Shown: one piece after another, positions 32,215-45,724 of the stretch
How the letters are laid out: every line of letters starts with the position of its first letter
How positions within the stretch are numbered: position 1 is the first letter of the stretch
Made by a program: the position numbers and the translations under genes
Notes under the pieces: generated by a model
Database searches by the model: none
What the model was told of the DNA's origin: nothing
The model's input: only the letters and a program-made list of their open reading frames with translations
Origin: Stomoxys calcitrans
Taxonomy: Eukaryota; Arthropoda; Insecta; Diptera; Muscidae
DNA: 64,000 nucleotides
Assembly (NCBI RefSeq): GCF_963082655.1
Contig: NC_081556.1
Span: 1,798,001-1,862,000, forward strand
Reading direction: 5' to 3'

Positions 32215-33136
32215 AATCATCCTCTATTTTTAATTTTGCCAACACGATTTTCTTTCAGTGTAAGTTTTGCCTAAAAGAAAGACATGTGGGTACGTGTTTA
32301 TGTGTGTGGCATAGCATCGTACTCACTATGCTTTGGCATCTTTTTGTGAGTTAAGTCATTTGTAACGAGAAAACCCACAAAAAGGTTAAACCGAAAAGGC
32401 CTTGTTTTACACTCTGACACATTCACATGGGCCAGATGGGCAAGGACACGCATACATATGCAATCCTTGCTGCTACATCTATGAAATGCAATTACCTGTG
32501 CGCTCAGTTGGCTGGAAATGAATGTTTGTTTAAATTTTTTTTTGGTTTTAAGCATGCGGGAGGAGACTGTGTGTGTGTGTGTAACTAGGCATCCTTGTGT
32601 GTGTTAGAGTGGCTGAGAAGGGGCTTATTTTTGTGTATTTGCCATAGTATTTGACCAGAGGCTTTCGTTGTTTTTCTGACTTTTATTAGGACTTTCTTTG
32701 AGCAACTAATGGCTGTGGCTTTTATTTTTTGGGGTTTTGTATATGGAGTTACATAGTAGGTGTCTCTCTTATTTGGCAAAGGTCTTTGTGTTGAAGATTC
32801 TCTGGTCCATAATTGGCAAATCCTTTATTAAAGGATTACCTTTAGAACTCTCCCAAATTAGCTTGCAATTGCTGCACATTTTAGGAGATTTTGTTGTGAT
32901 GGCTGGCAGCAGTTTTTCACTCCAGTTCTTTGCAGGGTTGTTAAATGTTCTATGTCTGAATATTGGTTTAATTTTTTTTAATTACCTTCTCTTAAAAGTT
33001 TAACCGCAAAGGTTGGGTTTAATTTTGAGGATACGGGGCGAGACAGACAAAAATGGTAGGCTTTATGCCTACGAACAACCCATTAAAGAAAAACGGGGGA
33101 CTTCCCTTGTTTCAACGAATGTTGATTGATTCAAAA
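32215..33136 (+). other. Intronic DNA, no gene seen
   Basis: Single-copy-looking sequence with a GT run at 32567-32581. No supportable exon. Confidence 0.5.
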
Positions 33137-33412
33137 TGCAATTTTGGACATGAACATTCCATTAAAGAACAGTGGCAAATTTCTCACGATATCAATGAGT
33201 GCAGTCCGATTCAAGTTTTAAGCTTAATGATAAGGGACATTCTTTTTTATAGCCGAGTCCGAACAGCATGCCGCAGTGCGACACCTCTTTAGAGAGAAGA
33301 TTTTACATGGCATAGAACCTCACCAATGTTGCCAGCATTACGAGGGATTCGAAACCAGGCGTTCAGCGTCAAAGACGAACATGCTAATCTCTGCGCTACG
33401 GCCGCCTTGGTT
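33137..33412 (-). mobile_element. SINE copy, near full length
   Basis: The reverse strand carries the head (GGCGGCCGTAGCGCAGAGAT), box-B-like GGTTTCGAATCC and the tail (TCGGACTGCACTCATTG, AATGTTCATGTCC). It is tRNA-derived like the 53280 copy. Partial extra SINE words follow at 33425-33560. Confidence 0.75.
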
Positions 33413-33654
33413 GATAGATTGAAGTTAAAGCTGAATTACGAAGGACCTCCTTTTTATAGCCGAACAGCGCTTGAGGACACCGCTATGAACCATTATTGCA
33501 GGCAAAACACCGCTTTAATTTTTTTTCTCATATTCTAGCCCGGGAGCAGAACCCAGGCGTTCAGCATCCTAGGCGCAAGGGTTTCATTAAAACATTGCTG
33601 TCTTCAATAATAAGATGCATTTAAGATAAAATTCCTTAATCCTTTTTTCGCCAA

Positions 33655-33750
33655 AGATGTTTCCAATTTTTGTTTGTTTCTCTTTCGAGACGAGTTCAAT
33701 GATCGGCGATGCAAATGGAAAAGAAAAGCCAAAGATAGCAACACACACCA
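33655..33750 (+). repeat. Dispersed repeat R3, copy 2
   Basis: TTTGTTTGTTTCTCTTTCGA then TCAATGATCGGCGATGCAAA and AAAAGCCAAAGATAGCAA match 31230-31310. Confidence 0.65.
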
Positions 33751-34019
33751 ACCCAACCCTGGGATGCGTTTCGTCTTTGGTTAGCAGACTCTTTAACCAT
33801 GTTAGGTGTGATGACTTCAAGGGCCGTGCGTTGGTATGTTGTATTTGAGTTGTATTAATTGCGAAAACGCATCTATGATACAATTACCACAATAACCACG
33901 CTCGACAACCCTGTCTATTAGCTGTACTTTTTCCCAATGCATGTTTTTTGTGTAATGACAGACATTATTTCTGTGGCAAATTACACTTCTTCCGTACTAG
34001 ACATGATTTTGTGCATCTG

Positions 34020-34245
34020 TTGGAAGTTGTATTGATGAGTTCGAATGCTAGGCAACGGATTTCGCTGTTGCTCCGTGTGACCAGGTTCGAATCCCGGCCG
34101 GGCTCTGCCGAACCTTTAATTTTTCAAGTTTTTTGCCTGTTAGGGCTAAGATCATTAAATTTTACAATTTTTGTTTGTTTCTCCTTTGAGACGAGCTCAA
34201 TGATCGGAGATGGAAATGGAAAAAGTGGGAGAATTGGGGAATTTT
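34020..34245 (+). repeat. Dispersed repeat R3, copy 3, with tRNA-like head
   Basis: CCAGGTTCGAATCCCGGCCG (34080-34099) is a box-B-like motif. It is followed by TTTTTCAAGTTTTTTGCCTG and the conserved R3 body to 34216. This may be a SINE with a different tRNA-like head, although box A is not clear. Confidence 0.55.
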
Positions 34246-35865
34246 AAATTTAGATAATTTATTTTTTTTTTCTAAATTAGGACAAAAAATTTGTTCTTGT
34301 TTTATTGTTTTTAAAAACCTTACGTTGAAGTTTGAGTCACATGTGTTTCTTGATAAGTAACTTTTTTTGTTTTGTAAACTATAGTCCATAATCCATATGA
34401 TTTTTTGTTATCATCTATAACAAAATTCTTTCACATACTGCCTTGAACCACAAATGCTAAAAATGCCTTTAATGTTTCTTTTAGTATTCGGGAATTGGAA
34501 TTATTTGTTGAAAAAACCACCATAAATGAAGAAGGAATTTAATAAAAGATTTCCCCCTCTTTACGTTGACTCTCCTGTGTCCACCAAGAAGACAATGGGA
34601 GCAATACACTGGTTGAGAAACAATCAATTCAAGCTGTTCTTCCCTCCATTTTGTATAACATTCTCTGCCTTCACTCAGTCATTCACTCACTTACTCACAT
34701 TCGCAAAGAAGTCCTTCATGCAACCCATTGTGTTTATTGCTTCAAACTCCGTCATTCATCCATTCATTGCTTCATTCACTCGCTCATACATTCCCAATTC
34801 ATGTGAGACATTCAATAGAAAACGCAGCCAGCGCTAGCGAGTGAACAAAGAACCAGACTTCGACTAAAGCAAATATGAAAGAGAAGTGAATTCACAACAA
34901 GACAAGACAGGACAAGATACAACAAAAACCAAACCAAACTTATTTACGTTCATGGGACACAGCAACGACCGGATGAAAAATGATGCAAAAGTGAGGCCAT
35001 AGAAAGCGAGACAAGAACGCCCACAAGTCTGCTTTCAAAAGTCGCTGTCTGTAGACTGGAATTCGCTGTGAGCCTGTCAGTCTCCGTGTCCGCCTGCCTG
35101 TCTGTTTGTCTGCTGTATCGTTGTGTCTGAAGTGCCGCAAAGTCTTTAAGTAGAAAGTAAGAGGCCTTAAATTATATTTTTAGTCAGCATACAGCGACGC
35201 TAGGGTAGCTAGTACTCAGCTGTGCGGCAAGAGCTTTGAATGTTGCTGGAGGGGTCTAGTTTGAATATCCTTTTGTGTTAACAACAAAATTGAAGAAAAA
35301 TCTGCTTTTGTTGTAGTAATGAAAAAATTCGATTAACATCAAGGTTTTGAAAATTGAAATTCACAATTGAACGCCAACAAGGCGCTTGCCATTTTATAAA
35401 AAAAAATTGTTGGAATTTTGTAACTACCAGAGTGGTCCCACTGCCCATAGTGTTAGACATTCATCACAAAGTTAAACTCTCCCCACTAACGAATCATTGA
35501 CATAGAAAGCACCCTTAAGAGAATCGGAGATACACATCATTTATGGAGAAGCAAAGCATTTTACTTCACAATCTCATGATTGACAAATGCCAACAAGTAC
35601 CAGCAAAACAAAGACATTAGGGTGGATCTGGTGTTATTTTAGTTATTAGTAGATTGGGAAATTTTCCATGAAATGACTGCAAATGGGGTCACATAATTTT
35701 GAACAACGCCCAATTCGTGAGTATCTGTAATCCGTTGCCCTTTGGATCTTATAATAAAGATTTAGCTAACATGTCTCTAAAGCCTTGACCGCAGAATCCA
35801 GCTCTCCTAAAAAGTTTGAGGTAGTTCTTAGCGTCTTTTATTTCCTAGAATAACTACTACTTCTA
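34246..35865 (+). other. Intronic DNA, no gene seen
   Basis: Includes repeated TCATTCACTC/CATTCATCC words (34675-34790), an ACAAGACAGGACAAGATACA stretch near 34900 and TCTGTC words at 35080-35115. ORFs are short and featureless. Confidence 0.5.
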
Positions 35866-35869
35866 TTCT

Positions 35870-37480
35870 ATTACTTCCTAGGGGAAGTTTCCCAGCACTC
35901 TAAGAGATACTTCAGGAAGCTCTACGTGCAACAGCAAATTGAGCTACCGAAAATGGTCTAGGTATAAATCCTTGTAAGACAGAAGTAGTTCTTTTCAGCA
36001 GCTATCTCCATGGGAGGAGAGAATGTTCCATTTACGGAAAGCGCAAAATACCTGGGTGTTTTGCTGGACAGGAAATCCAACATTTTGGAAAGGTCAAGAA
36101 AGGCCACTCTTGTCCTATACACCTGCAAGAGAGCCATTGGCAAAAGTTGGGGGTTAGACCGCGTGTCATGCATTGGGTATAAACTGCAGTTGTCAGACCT
36201 ATTATGCTATATGGTGTTGTGGTCTGGTGGACGCGTGTTTCAAAAATCCACCTACTGCTCAATACTTGTTTGTACATCACAGCCGCACTGAGGACGACAC
36301 CATCTGATGTACGGAATTTAATGCTACATCTTATGCCTCTGGACATTGTGGCTAGACAATTTGCATCGACCACTGCCGTAAGGTTAAGGGAGCTTTCCCA
36401 TTGGTCATGTGGCGGCTACGGACACTGTGTTATCCTTGATATAATGCCCGATGTTCCAGGCAGTGTGGATTACACTCTACCTGGGCCGACGTTTGATAAA
36501 AAGTACTGTATCACTTTTCCTGATAGAACCGATTGGAACTACGATATCCCTGGTAATAGAAGTTACATAGACTTCTATACGGATGGTTCCAAACTAAACG
36601 ACAAGGTGGCCTTTGGTGGGTACTGTTAAGATCTAGAACTCCACATATCGAAAAGGTCACCCGACCGTTGCAGTGTGTATCAAGCGGAAATCCTTGCAAT
36701 TAAGGAAGTGGTGTAAGGGCTAAGATATAATGTCGGCGATTGACATAAATATCTTCTCAGAAAGCCAGGCAACCATTAAATTCCTGGAGAACGTATTTCT
36801 GAACACAAAAACCGCCCTCGACTGCCGCAGATCGAGATGGCTGAACAGTTCAAAATTCATCTGTTCTGGGGGCCGGGCCATACAGATATCCCAGGGAATT
36901 GTAAAGCGAACGAGCTTGCGAGACTAGGAACTGCTCTACACATTCCAGGGATACTAGAATCTGTGGGTATGCCTCTAGCGACATGTATGCAAAGTTTTCA
37001 GGACCAGGCCCGAAGGACAACGGGAGGGTTGGAGCATTCCAAAACTATCTGGCCTAATCTAGACTTGAAGGGGGCTACCGCTTTGCTGTCATTGGCTAGA
37101 GCAGACGTCTCAGTCAATGTGTCCGTCATGACAGGTCACTGTCTAAACGGAAAACATGCTAACAGACTGAAGGTTGCCAGCAACGACTTTTGTAGGAGCT
37201 ATGAGGACATCGAATAAGAAGAGACTATAGAAACCTTCATTGTGTGTGTCCCACACTAGCAGTTTGAAGAATTCCACTTTAGGTTCTTGTTTCTTTGAGA
37301 ACTTGTTTGATTTAGCGGATGTGAACATGCGCAAGTTAATGGCCTTTTTAAAGCGATGTGGATGGTTCAACGGTAGGAACTAGAAGGCATCTTTTTTCTT
37401 CTGTTCCTGTGGTATCACAATGGATGAAAACGTCTTAGTGAGCCTGAGGACAGACTGTCACGTAAACCTAACCTAACCTA
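35870..37480 (+). pseudogene. LINE-C non-LTR retrotransposon, thumb, RNase H and 3' end
   Basis: Begins in the RT C-terminal part (GLGINPCKTEVVLFS, AKYLGVLLDRK), then the connecting block (TAALRTTPSDVRNLMLHLMPLDI). RNase H follows: SYIDFYTDGSKLND (36561-36602), AEILAIKEV, NIFSESQATIKFLENVF and HLFWGPGHTDIPGNCKANELARLG. It closes with a Cys/His-poor C-terminus and a 3' UTR ending CCTAACCTAACCTA (37467-37480). The normal DSQA of RNase H reads ESQA here, so a catalytic Asp is lost. There are at least three frame breaks. The 5' part (ORF1, endonuclease, RT palm) is missing. A 3' end of the same family lies reversed at 19801-20125. Confidence 0.87.
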
Positions 37481-37890
37481 TGATCCACATCTGTGCTTAT
37501 TAAGATATAACTGACATATACACGGATCTTCCGATTTAAGGTCTGGGGCCTACAAAAGGTACATTTATTACCCGATTTTGATATAATTTGCAACAGTAAA
37601 TTACATTTGAGCTGTCGAAATCCGTGCCGAGTATGGTCTAGATCGGACTATGAATGGATATAGACACTATATAGACCCATCTTCCCATGCGGGGTCTTAA
37701 GCCCATAAATGACGCATTATTTTCGGATTGCGCTGAAATTCAGAAGTGTAAGTTTTGTTAAAACTTTCTACATCTGCGCTAAGTATGGTTTTTATCGGTC
37801 CATATTTAGATGGAACATCGAGTTGGTTATTACCCACCGACATCCTTACCCGATGTGGTTTTTATTGGACTATAAACGTCGATCTCTCAA
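37481..37890 (+). repeat. Decayed DINE-like array units
   Basis: GATATAACTGACATATACAC (about 37504) and GATATAGACACTATATAGAC (about 37656) are 152 bp apart, with a third weak unit to about 37880. No ends seen. Confidence 0.65.
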
Positions 37891-38479
37891 GTAAATATCC
37901 TTGGTGTATAAAGTTGGCATATTTGGTTCACATAAACAATTTATTTCGCAGATAACCCTTTTCGCCGGTTCCTTAAATTCCCACAACCTCCACCTAATGT
38001 ACATACTTCGTAGTCATCGTAGTCATATAACGTCGCCTTGCTGTTTTCTTTTGGCATCTTCTACTTCTCGTTGTGTCAACAAAGGAATTTTATTCCCTTA
38101 ATTCCATTGTTTGTTGTCGCTATGTCGCCAATAGTTTTAGAAAATAAGAAAAACGCCACAAACTATGAGGAATGTCGGAGAAAACAAAGTGCAGTCAGCA
38201 TTAAGTGGACCTAGAGTGAATTGCAGCTTAGTGGAGGGAGATAAGCAGTCAGTGTATGTAAGGTTGGGACCCCTAGTTAGTCAATGGTTAAATGTAAATA
38301 AAATGTAAACCCAACGTGAAGGTTCGCATGGAAAATGGAAGTCAACTTAAGAGTAGAGCCTGTAAGTGATTAAGAAATAAATTTGGTAAATCGATTTATA
38401 TGGGAACTTTGGACTGATTTGCCCCATACCTAATGTAGATACTTTTAAGAAAAATAATTTTGGACTTTAGGTACCGATT
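37891..38479 (+). other. Intronic DNA, no gene seen
   Basis: Single-copy-looking, no exon or repeat recognised. Confidence 0.5.
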
Positions 38480-38592
38480 ATCGCAAGATGTTGTTGTGGT
38501 AGCAGTGTGTTGTACACTGAGGCGGCAGCCCTTGCCGATGGAGGACTTCATCGGGTCAATCCGGTACGTACAACCGGCTGCCATGGAATTGA
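38480..38592 (-). mobile_element. Short LINE-A-derived (SIDER-like) element
   Basis: On the reverse strand it runs CCATGGCAGCCGGTTGTACG, TACCGGATTGACCCGATG, GGGCTGCCGCCTCAGTGTAC, then ACACTGCTACCACAACAACA. Head and tail match LINE-A ends; about 105 bp; no ORF. Confidence 0.7.
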
Positions 38593-38720
38593 TTATCGAA
38601 AGATAGTGAGAATTTGCAAAAAGTACAGACGGAATGAGGATCTAAAAAGGCCGGCAGTAATAAGCAAATTTGCCCACAATGATTCTATAACGGAACGACA
38701 AAGAATCTGAATCCGATCCG

Positions 38721-39015
38721 GAGGCCACCGTAGCACAGATGTTAGCATGTCCGCCTATGACGCTAGCAGGTACATCAGAAAATTTTTTTGCGGTGGTTAT
38801 CCCCTCCTAATGCTGGCTACATTTGTGAGGTACTTTGCCTTGTAAAAACTTCTCCCCAAAGAGGTGTCGCTCTGTGGCCCGCCGTTAGGACTCGGCTATA
38901 AAAAGGAGGTCCCCAGTCATTGAGCTTAAAATTGAATCGGACAGCACTCATTGATTTGTTAGAAGTTTGCCCCAGTTTCTTAATGGAAAGTTCATGGGCA
39001 AATTTGTATTTGCAA
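38721..39015 (+). mobile_element. SINE copy with CGATCCG target duplication
   Basis: CGATCCG at 38714-38720 and 39016-39022 flanks a 295-bp SINE. The head GAGGCCACCGTAGCACAGATG keeps box A, but the box B region is deleted (GACGCTAGCAGG follows directly). The body has GACTCGGCTATAAAAAGGAG and the tail ATTGAATCGGACAGCACTC. Confidence 0.88.
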
Positions 39016-39022
39016 CGATCCG

Positions 39023-40165
39023 TTGCTCTCATCAGGACTCGAACCCAGGTGTTCAATATCACTATGGCCCCCATCAGCAATATGAGTGTATGATAAAGTA
39101 GATGATGCATTGCACCCCTAAAATTTATTGTGACCAAAAGCCAGATTAGGAGAAATTGACTGGTCGGAGCTAAGCCAATTTGCTTCGATTCGGAACCAGA
39201 CTTCTACTTCGGGTACTGTCTCTGACTTCTGGTTACAACCAGTTTTAGTAAAACTTGATTTCAGGGTTTTAATGCATGTTTACCAAGCAATAGTGGGGGT
39301 TAAAGCTGAAACCTTACTTAATTTTTTTTTTTTGATTTGATGGTTACTTTACAGAATAATTAAGGAATACAAACAAATTTCCCTTTTAATGATGACAATT
39401 AATTGCATGCATGCGTCCATGAAGCTTAAATGAAAACTGAAAAATGAAAAACTAATTTGACTCTTATCGATTAGCCAGCCACATCAATTCTTGGCCGTAT
39501 CCTTCGCCAATTTGAACTTTCGTTAGTTTGCTTCCCCTAATAGAGGTGGTACGACCACACACAGCTTCAAACATCTGATAGTGTGATATGTCGCCAGAGA
39601 TCAAAGAGTGTTGGAAAAAAACGAATAAAGATGAAAGAAAATTTGAAAATCTCTGAAAAAAAGTAAAAATATTCAGACTTGACGTATTTTCAATGATGTG
39701 TCTTCCTCTTGGTATTTTTTTTTCTTAAACCAAAAAAAAAAAAAAAAACAGAATCTAAATAATGGAAGAAATGCAAAACGAAAAGCCATTAACTTCAGGG
39801 AAAACACTCAAACGAATTTCTGCTACAGAGATAGCACTGGCCTTTTTTATATTCATACGATGGCCATACATGATGACGTTGCTGAACAAAAAGTGAGAAA
39901 GGTGTTTTCTTAATGTTGCAAACTCTGATTCAGAAAAATACATATCCACAAAAAAGTAGCTTTCTCTCTTTTTATATTGGCCAGCGGTTGAATGGACTTC
40001 AAAACAATAGAAAGCAGGAAATCTCACAGTTGCTGTTGTCCAAACTTCCGTGATTGGACAGCAATGTATGAATCAAAACAAATGCTTGCCAAAGGACTAT
40101 AAGACTTAGAAAATTAGAGGTTTTAAGCATTTTAGAAGCACTTAGAAATGAAAAGTGAAAACTTT
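39023..40165 (+). other. Intronic DNA, no gene seen
   Basis: AT-rich with a poly-A at 39732-39750. At 39028-39060 a short CAGGACTCGAACCCAGGTGT resembles a reversed SINE head. Confidence 0.5.
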
Positions 40166-40169
40166 TTTT

Positions 40170-41760
40170 TGGATTTTTTATAGAAATGAAAATGTTTTTG
40201 GACGAACTTTCCTTTGGAGATTCATTTTAAACAAATTTTTAAAATTTTGAAAAAAAAATTTCCATAGAAATAAAATTTTGAAAAATTTCCCATTGAAATA
40301 ACATTTAGAAAAAATTTTCTATAGAATTGAAAATTTGACAAAATTTCCTAAAGAAATGAAATTTTGAAAAATTACCTATAGAAAAAATTCCCGATAGAAA
40401 TGAAATTTGGACAAAATTTCCCAAGGAGATGAAATTTTGACAAAATTTCCCAAACTTTGACAAAAGTTTCTGTAGAAAGGAAATTTTGACACAATTTCCT
40501 ATAGAAATGAAATTTTATAAAGTTTCCAATAGAATTGAATTTTTGACAAAATTTTCCAAAGAAATAAAATTATTAAAAAAATTTCGCAAAAATGAAATTT
40601 TGACAAAATTTCCCAAAGAAATGAAATTTTAACAAAATTTCCCAAAGAAACGAAATTTGGATAAAATTTACCAAAGAAATTTGTGACAAAATTTCTACAG
40701 AAATGAAATTTCCCATAGAAATGGAATTTCGCAATGAAATGATTCTTGGATAAAATTTCCCGAAGAAATTAATTTTTTACCGAATTTTCCATACATATAA
40801 AATTTTGACAGAATTTTTCCTATAGGAGGGTAATTTTGAGAAAAATTGGTATACACATGAAATTTTGACAAAATTTCCCATAGAAATGGCATTTTTACAA
40901 AATCTCCCATGAAATGGAATTTTGAAAAAATCTCCCATAGAAATGAAGTTTTGAGACAATTTCGAAAAGAAACGAAATTTTAACAAAATTTTCAAAAGAA
41001 ACGAAATTTTCACAAAATTTCCAAAGAAACGAAATTTTGACAAAATTTTCCAAAGAAATGAAATTTTGACAAAATTTCATATTAAAAGGAAATTTTGACA
41101 CAATTTTCTATAGCAATGAAATTTTGACAAAATTTCACCAAGAAATGAAATTATGACAAAATTTCACCAAGAAATGAAATTTTGATAAAATTTCCTATAG
41201 AAATGAAATTTTGATAAAATTTCCTATAGAAATGAAATTTGACAAAATTTCCTAAAGAAATGAAATTTTCTATAGAAAGGAAATTGTGACACATTTTTTT
41301 ATAGCAATGAAATTTTGACAAAATTTCACCAATAAATAAAATTATGACAACATTTCCCCAAGAAATGAAATTTTGACAAAATTTCCTATAGAAATGAAAT
41401 TTTGACAAAATTTCCTATAGAAATACAATTTTGACAAAATTTCCCATAGAAAGGAAATTTTTACAAAATTTCCCTTAGGAAGGAATTTTTGTCAAAATTT
41501 CCCTTAGAAATGAAATGTTGACCAAATTTCCTCTAAAAATTAAATTTGACAAAATTTCCTCTAGAAATGAAATTTTGAAAAAATTTCCCAAAGAATGAAA
41601 TTTAACAAAAATTTCCAAAGAAATTAAATTTTGACAAAATTTCCCAAAGAAATGATATTTTGATAAAATTTCCCAAAGAAATGAAATTTTGATAAAATTT
41701 CCCAAACAAATACATTTGTGACAAAATTTCCTATGAAACTTAAATTTTGGCAACGGAATC
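40170..41760 (+). repeat. 29-bp minisatellite, about 1.6 kb
   Basis: The unit GAAATGAAATTTTGACAAAA plus TTTCCTATA repeats with 29-bp spacing (for example 41362 to 41391) for roughly 55 units, with substitutions and small indels. The reverse complement is poor in stops, giving runs of 60-98-residue ORFs of repetitive Phe/Lys/Ile text. These are by-products of the repeat, not genes. Smaller pieces occur at 31010 and 32090. Confidence 0.9.
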
Positions 41761-44700
41761 GTATATAACATTTCTCATAAATTTTTAGCGTTTTTTTTTT
41801 TTTTTGTAAAATAAAATTTTATCAAAATGTTTTCTTTAAGTTAAAATTTTAACAAACTCGTCTAGTCCCTGGCAAAGCAGTGAAACATAATCCCATCGGC
41901 CATATTTTTAGCTTTTTCTAAAAAACATGCGCTTTTCATTTCTTAGAAAATTGCAAAAAGAATTTATTTTACGATATTTGACCAAAATTCTTTAAAAAGC
42001 CTCAGCAACTCTAAGTGGAATTGTACCCTACCTCATCGATTGGGTGACAACTCAGTTTGTGATGTGCTGCTGAGTAAACGTCCTTGTTGCTGATGGTGTC
42101 GTTGTTACTGTTGTTGCTGTGGAGTGCACTGAATGTGAAATGACTTTTAGCAGCAACAGCCACATCAGTATCCAGAGAATGAATTCATGTCCTGTCTGCC
42201 TGAATAACTCTGTTGGCATGTGGTGTTAAAGAATGATATTGGTTAGCACTGTTCAGGGCTCTCCGCTCGCTGCTGGCTGTTCGCTTCGTTTGGCATGGTC
42301 TGGCACGGATAGGCGTCCGGCTAATGCTTTTTGGCTGTTGATCCTTATAAAATACCATACACTCACACACACATACACTCAGACAGAGACTCATTCCACA
42401 CACATATTGAATATTTGAGTGTGGGGATACAAAAAAAACCATTGTGAGTGTGTGGTGTATGGCAGCGTTGGTACTCCCATATGAGCCAAGTCTTGAAGTA
42501 AATAAATTCTCGGCAGAAACACTGGGTAAAACACTTAAATATCCTTGCATTAGTCTTTTTTTGTGCCGAGGCTTGAATGAGTGTTTCTTCTTTTTTGCTG
42601 TGCTCATCTTTAAAACCCAAAATGACACACTTGAGCGAATGAATGACTACTGGATAGATGAATGGATGGATGGATGGATAGAGTGGTCTGCTCTTTGCTG
42701 TGGGGAATACTGCTGTGGTGTAAGCCTCCGATTATGTTGCCATCACTTCACTTCTGATCCTGTGTGTGATGGCATTGTTTTGTGGTACTGGCCACAAGTG
42801 TTTAATATTCGGACAGGGAATGCCATACAAGGCAGCATTATCAAGAAAATCTTATTCATTGGAATTTTTTCCTATGCTTTCCAACGCTTTGTAGATGGTC
42901 TCGAGCGCTTGGTGTCGTTTTGTTTGTGCTGTCTGTGGCATTATTCATTTTATTGTAGAGTCTCCTTATCTGTGATTATTTTCCTGTTTTTTTTTTGTTT
43001 TTTTTTTTTTGCTTCGATGTTTCTTCGTTTGTTTGTTTCGTCGACATCGTCGCCACTAAATGTTGAACTCATTATGGCAAAATCTCAGTTTATTTGCTTT
43101 CATTTGGCACATTTCATTCGGATACCAAAATGAAATACGTGATGGCCAGTTTATGGCAGGGCAATGACAGGAAACGAGGACATTTGCAAGAGGGATAACT
43201 TAAGGTGACAGCGACTCATCCAGGTTCTGGATGCTATGCAATGTAAATGTTTAGATTGGAGAAAGCAAAAGACTGAAAGGAAGGAAGAATTTATAATTCT
43301 AAGGCATGAATACCCCACACCAAAGGTGCACACGTAAGAGGGCTTTCAATTTAAGGATATATAAATGTATGTACAAAGAAGTGCTGTCTGTCCTTCTCTG
43401 CTATTGGCATTCACTATTCATGGTTGTTGCCATTATTGTCCCAAATGGCCAATATAAATCTCAAGATTTCAACAAATCACCAACTGACTTTGTTACCATT
43501 GTCATAGCCGTAGTAGTAGTTGTTGTTGTTGTTATTGTTGCCATTGTAGTTATGTGGCCGGATCTATGCTATGTAGCTGGAGCTTAGTTCTACTCAAAGT
43601 TCATACGACAATGAGAATTGATGTTACAATTCCCAAATGTATTTTTAATGTCTACGTTAGCTTGGCAACAATTTTGGCAATGCACTTCTGTCATGGTTTA
43701 GCCAGAGTATAGAGGGGATGACGGGTGGCTGGGTGGATGGATGATAATAGAAATCAAATGTATAAAGTTAAACACATACTTGACTATATCTCAAATGCTA
43801 GAGAACTGGAACATGGGGGCGAATGATGTATAAGCATATACATTGATATGACTCATACGCCCTCCTGAATACAGTGTTTGAGGGGGGGAAATTTGATGAT
43901 GCTCTCGGTTTGCATAAGGCCTAAAATTTGTAATCATTTTCGCATATAAATGAAAGCTTTTGATAGCAAAATTTATTCGATTGAATTAATTCTGCATATA
44001 TTTACTCCCCCATAAACATCAGCATCAGTCCCTTGCTTTGTCTGTCCGTCCTTTCCTTTGCTTCTAGTCAGTGTAAACATTTATTGTTTTTTTTTGCATT
44101 TTGTTTTGTTGGTTTTCTATTTCGTTTCGTTTTTGCAAAAAACCCCATGCTTTACACCATCGACAGCAAGTGGCACCCTCATATCCATGTAAGCAGGCAA
44201 AATTATGTAAGAACACGTAATTCCAAGGAGCGTACACACTTTCAAGTTGACATTTGTTACAACATGTGCTGTGCGCCTTATAGACAGACATGTGTGTGTT
44301 TTGGCGTGGGTCATTCTAGAAGATTTCAATGAATTCCTGGCAAACAAGGCAATTTGATGGTGAAGTAAGGGTATGAGGTTAGGGTTGGGAGGCAGAATAT
44401 TGCCAATCGTAGACTGGCTTGGCATAGAAATGAGTACAAGCCCTTTGGCTCTGTCTTTAGATAATCAGCGATGAAAATAAATGCATGATGGTACATTAAG
44501 TAAATAAAAAGAAATTCCAGGAGTCTCTTCTTTAGCCTCCACAAATCATCCAACCAAGTCGGTACAAAACGGGTGTTAAAACCTTACATTAACAATGGAA
44601 ATCTATGCCATACATTACTGTAGGCATTTTTGCTTTTGGCGATTGCATATAATATTTTTTAACACAGAGTCTCAGAGTGTCTCTATGATCTATTTGATAC

Positions 44701-45724
44701 TAAAAAGTTTTTTGATGCTAGATATAAGCATGCTAATACAATAATTTTGATTTCAATTGCCAAGATATCTTTTACAATATTAAAAATAATTTTTTAAATT
44801 TTCAAAAAAATATTTTTGGAAATATTTTTCAAAAATATGTGTCTTGGCTGTATTGAAGTTTTCGTGTCCACTGCCCTTCCAACTCATTTGAAGAATTGAA
44901 AAAATATAACAAGTCTTAAAGAATATTAAATGAAACTTCAATAAACTACATTAAAAACTGAGTAATCCCTTTATGTGATTTATATTTTTAATCTGCACAA
45001 AAAACCGTTTATACAATATGATGTAGAATGTCTTAGGACAGATAAAAATCTCTTAAAAAAAATAGATTTAATACATATTTCAACAAGTGTGTTTAAATCT
45101 CTCTACCTCACCCCATTCTATTTCCTTCATCCAAAAATAGCAAAAAATCTGATCGATAAATTCAAACATTGGTTAACCACAATTTATGCATGAGAATAAC
45201 TGGGAGATGGGAATGCTGGTACTTCTTACCCATTGAACATCCATTAAATTTGCAATAAATTCTCTATTGAAAATCACAGTCTAAATTATGTTGGTCTTCC
45301 CTCTTTTGGTTTAGGCAACAAAAAACGCACACACAGAAGAAATCCAGCTAAGTAAAATTTACGGTCAAAAATACATTAACTGTTTTTTTGTGTGTTAGCA
45401 AATTTACGATTTGGTTTACGTAGAACGTTTTCCTTTTCACTTCTTTGGCAATGCCATTTTGCAACCTGCAACGAAGGCCACAATGTTCTATGCATACTAA
45501 TCGTGGGAGGGAGAAAACTTCATTGGAACAACCACCATCATCAACAACAACAACAACAACAACGATATTAAATGCTTACGGTTGATGGAAGGAATGAGAA
45601 AAATCGGTGGTATTGGAAAATCTCAAAGGAAGTGAGAACTCCAATTGATATTTTTCAAGAGGTGTATTTTGTTTGAAAACAAAAATTCTAGTTATACAAA
45701 TCGTAAGAAAATATGTAAAAAGGC
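41761..45724 (+). other. Largest repeat-poor intronic block, no gene supported
   Basis: Mostly unique sequence. A 229-codon frame at 42444-43133 opens with GTG and runs through T-rich stretches without domains. Other features are GATG repeats near 42658-42680, GTTGTT near 43515-43545, and short CA runs. No exon could be supported, though conserved regulatory DNA could lie here. Confidence 0.5.

Noticed and set aside
40170..41760. CRISPR-like array of 29-bp repeats
   Set aside because: Units are contiguous with no spacers, variable, and in a eukaryotic genome.
40695..41771. Family of reverse-strand ORFs with repeated SKFHFYRKFCQNF-like text
   Set aside because: They are translations of the 29-bp minisatellite in rotating frames, not a repeat protein.
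42444..43133. 229-codon forward ORF
   Set aside because: It starts with GTG, crosses poly-T stretches that give Phe runs, has no domain, and shows no splice or codon-use support.
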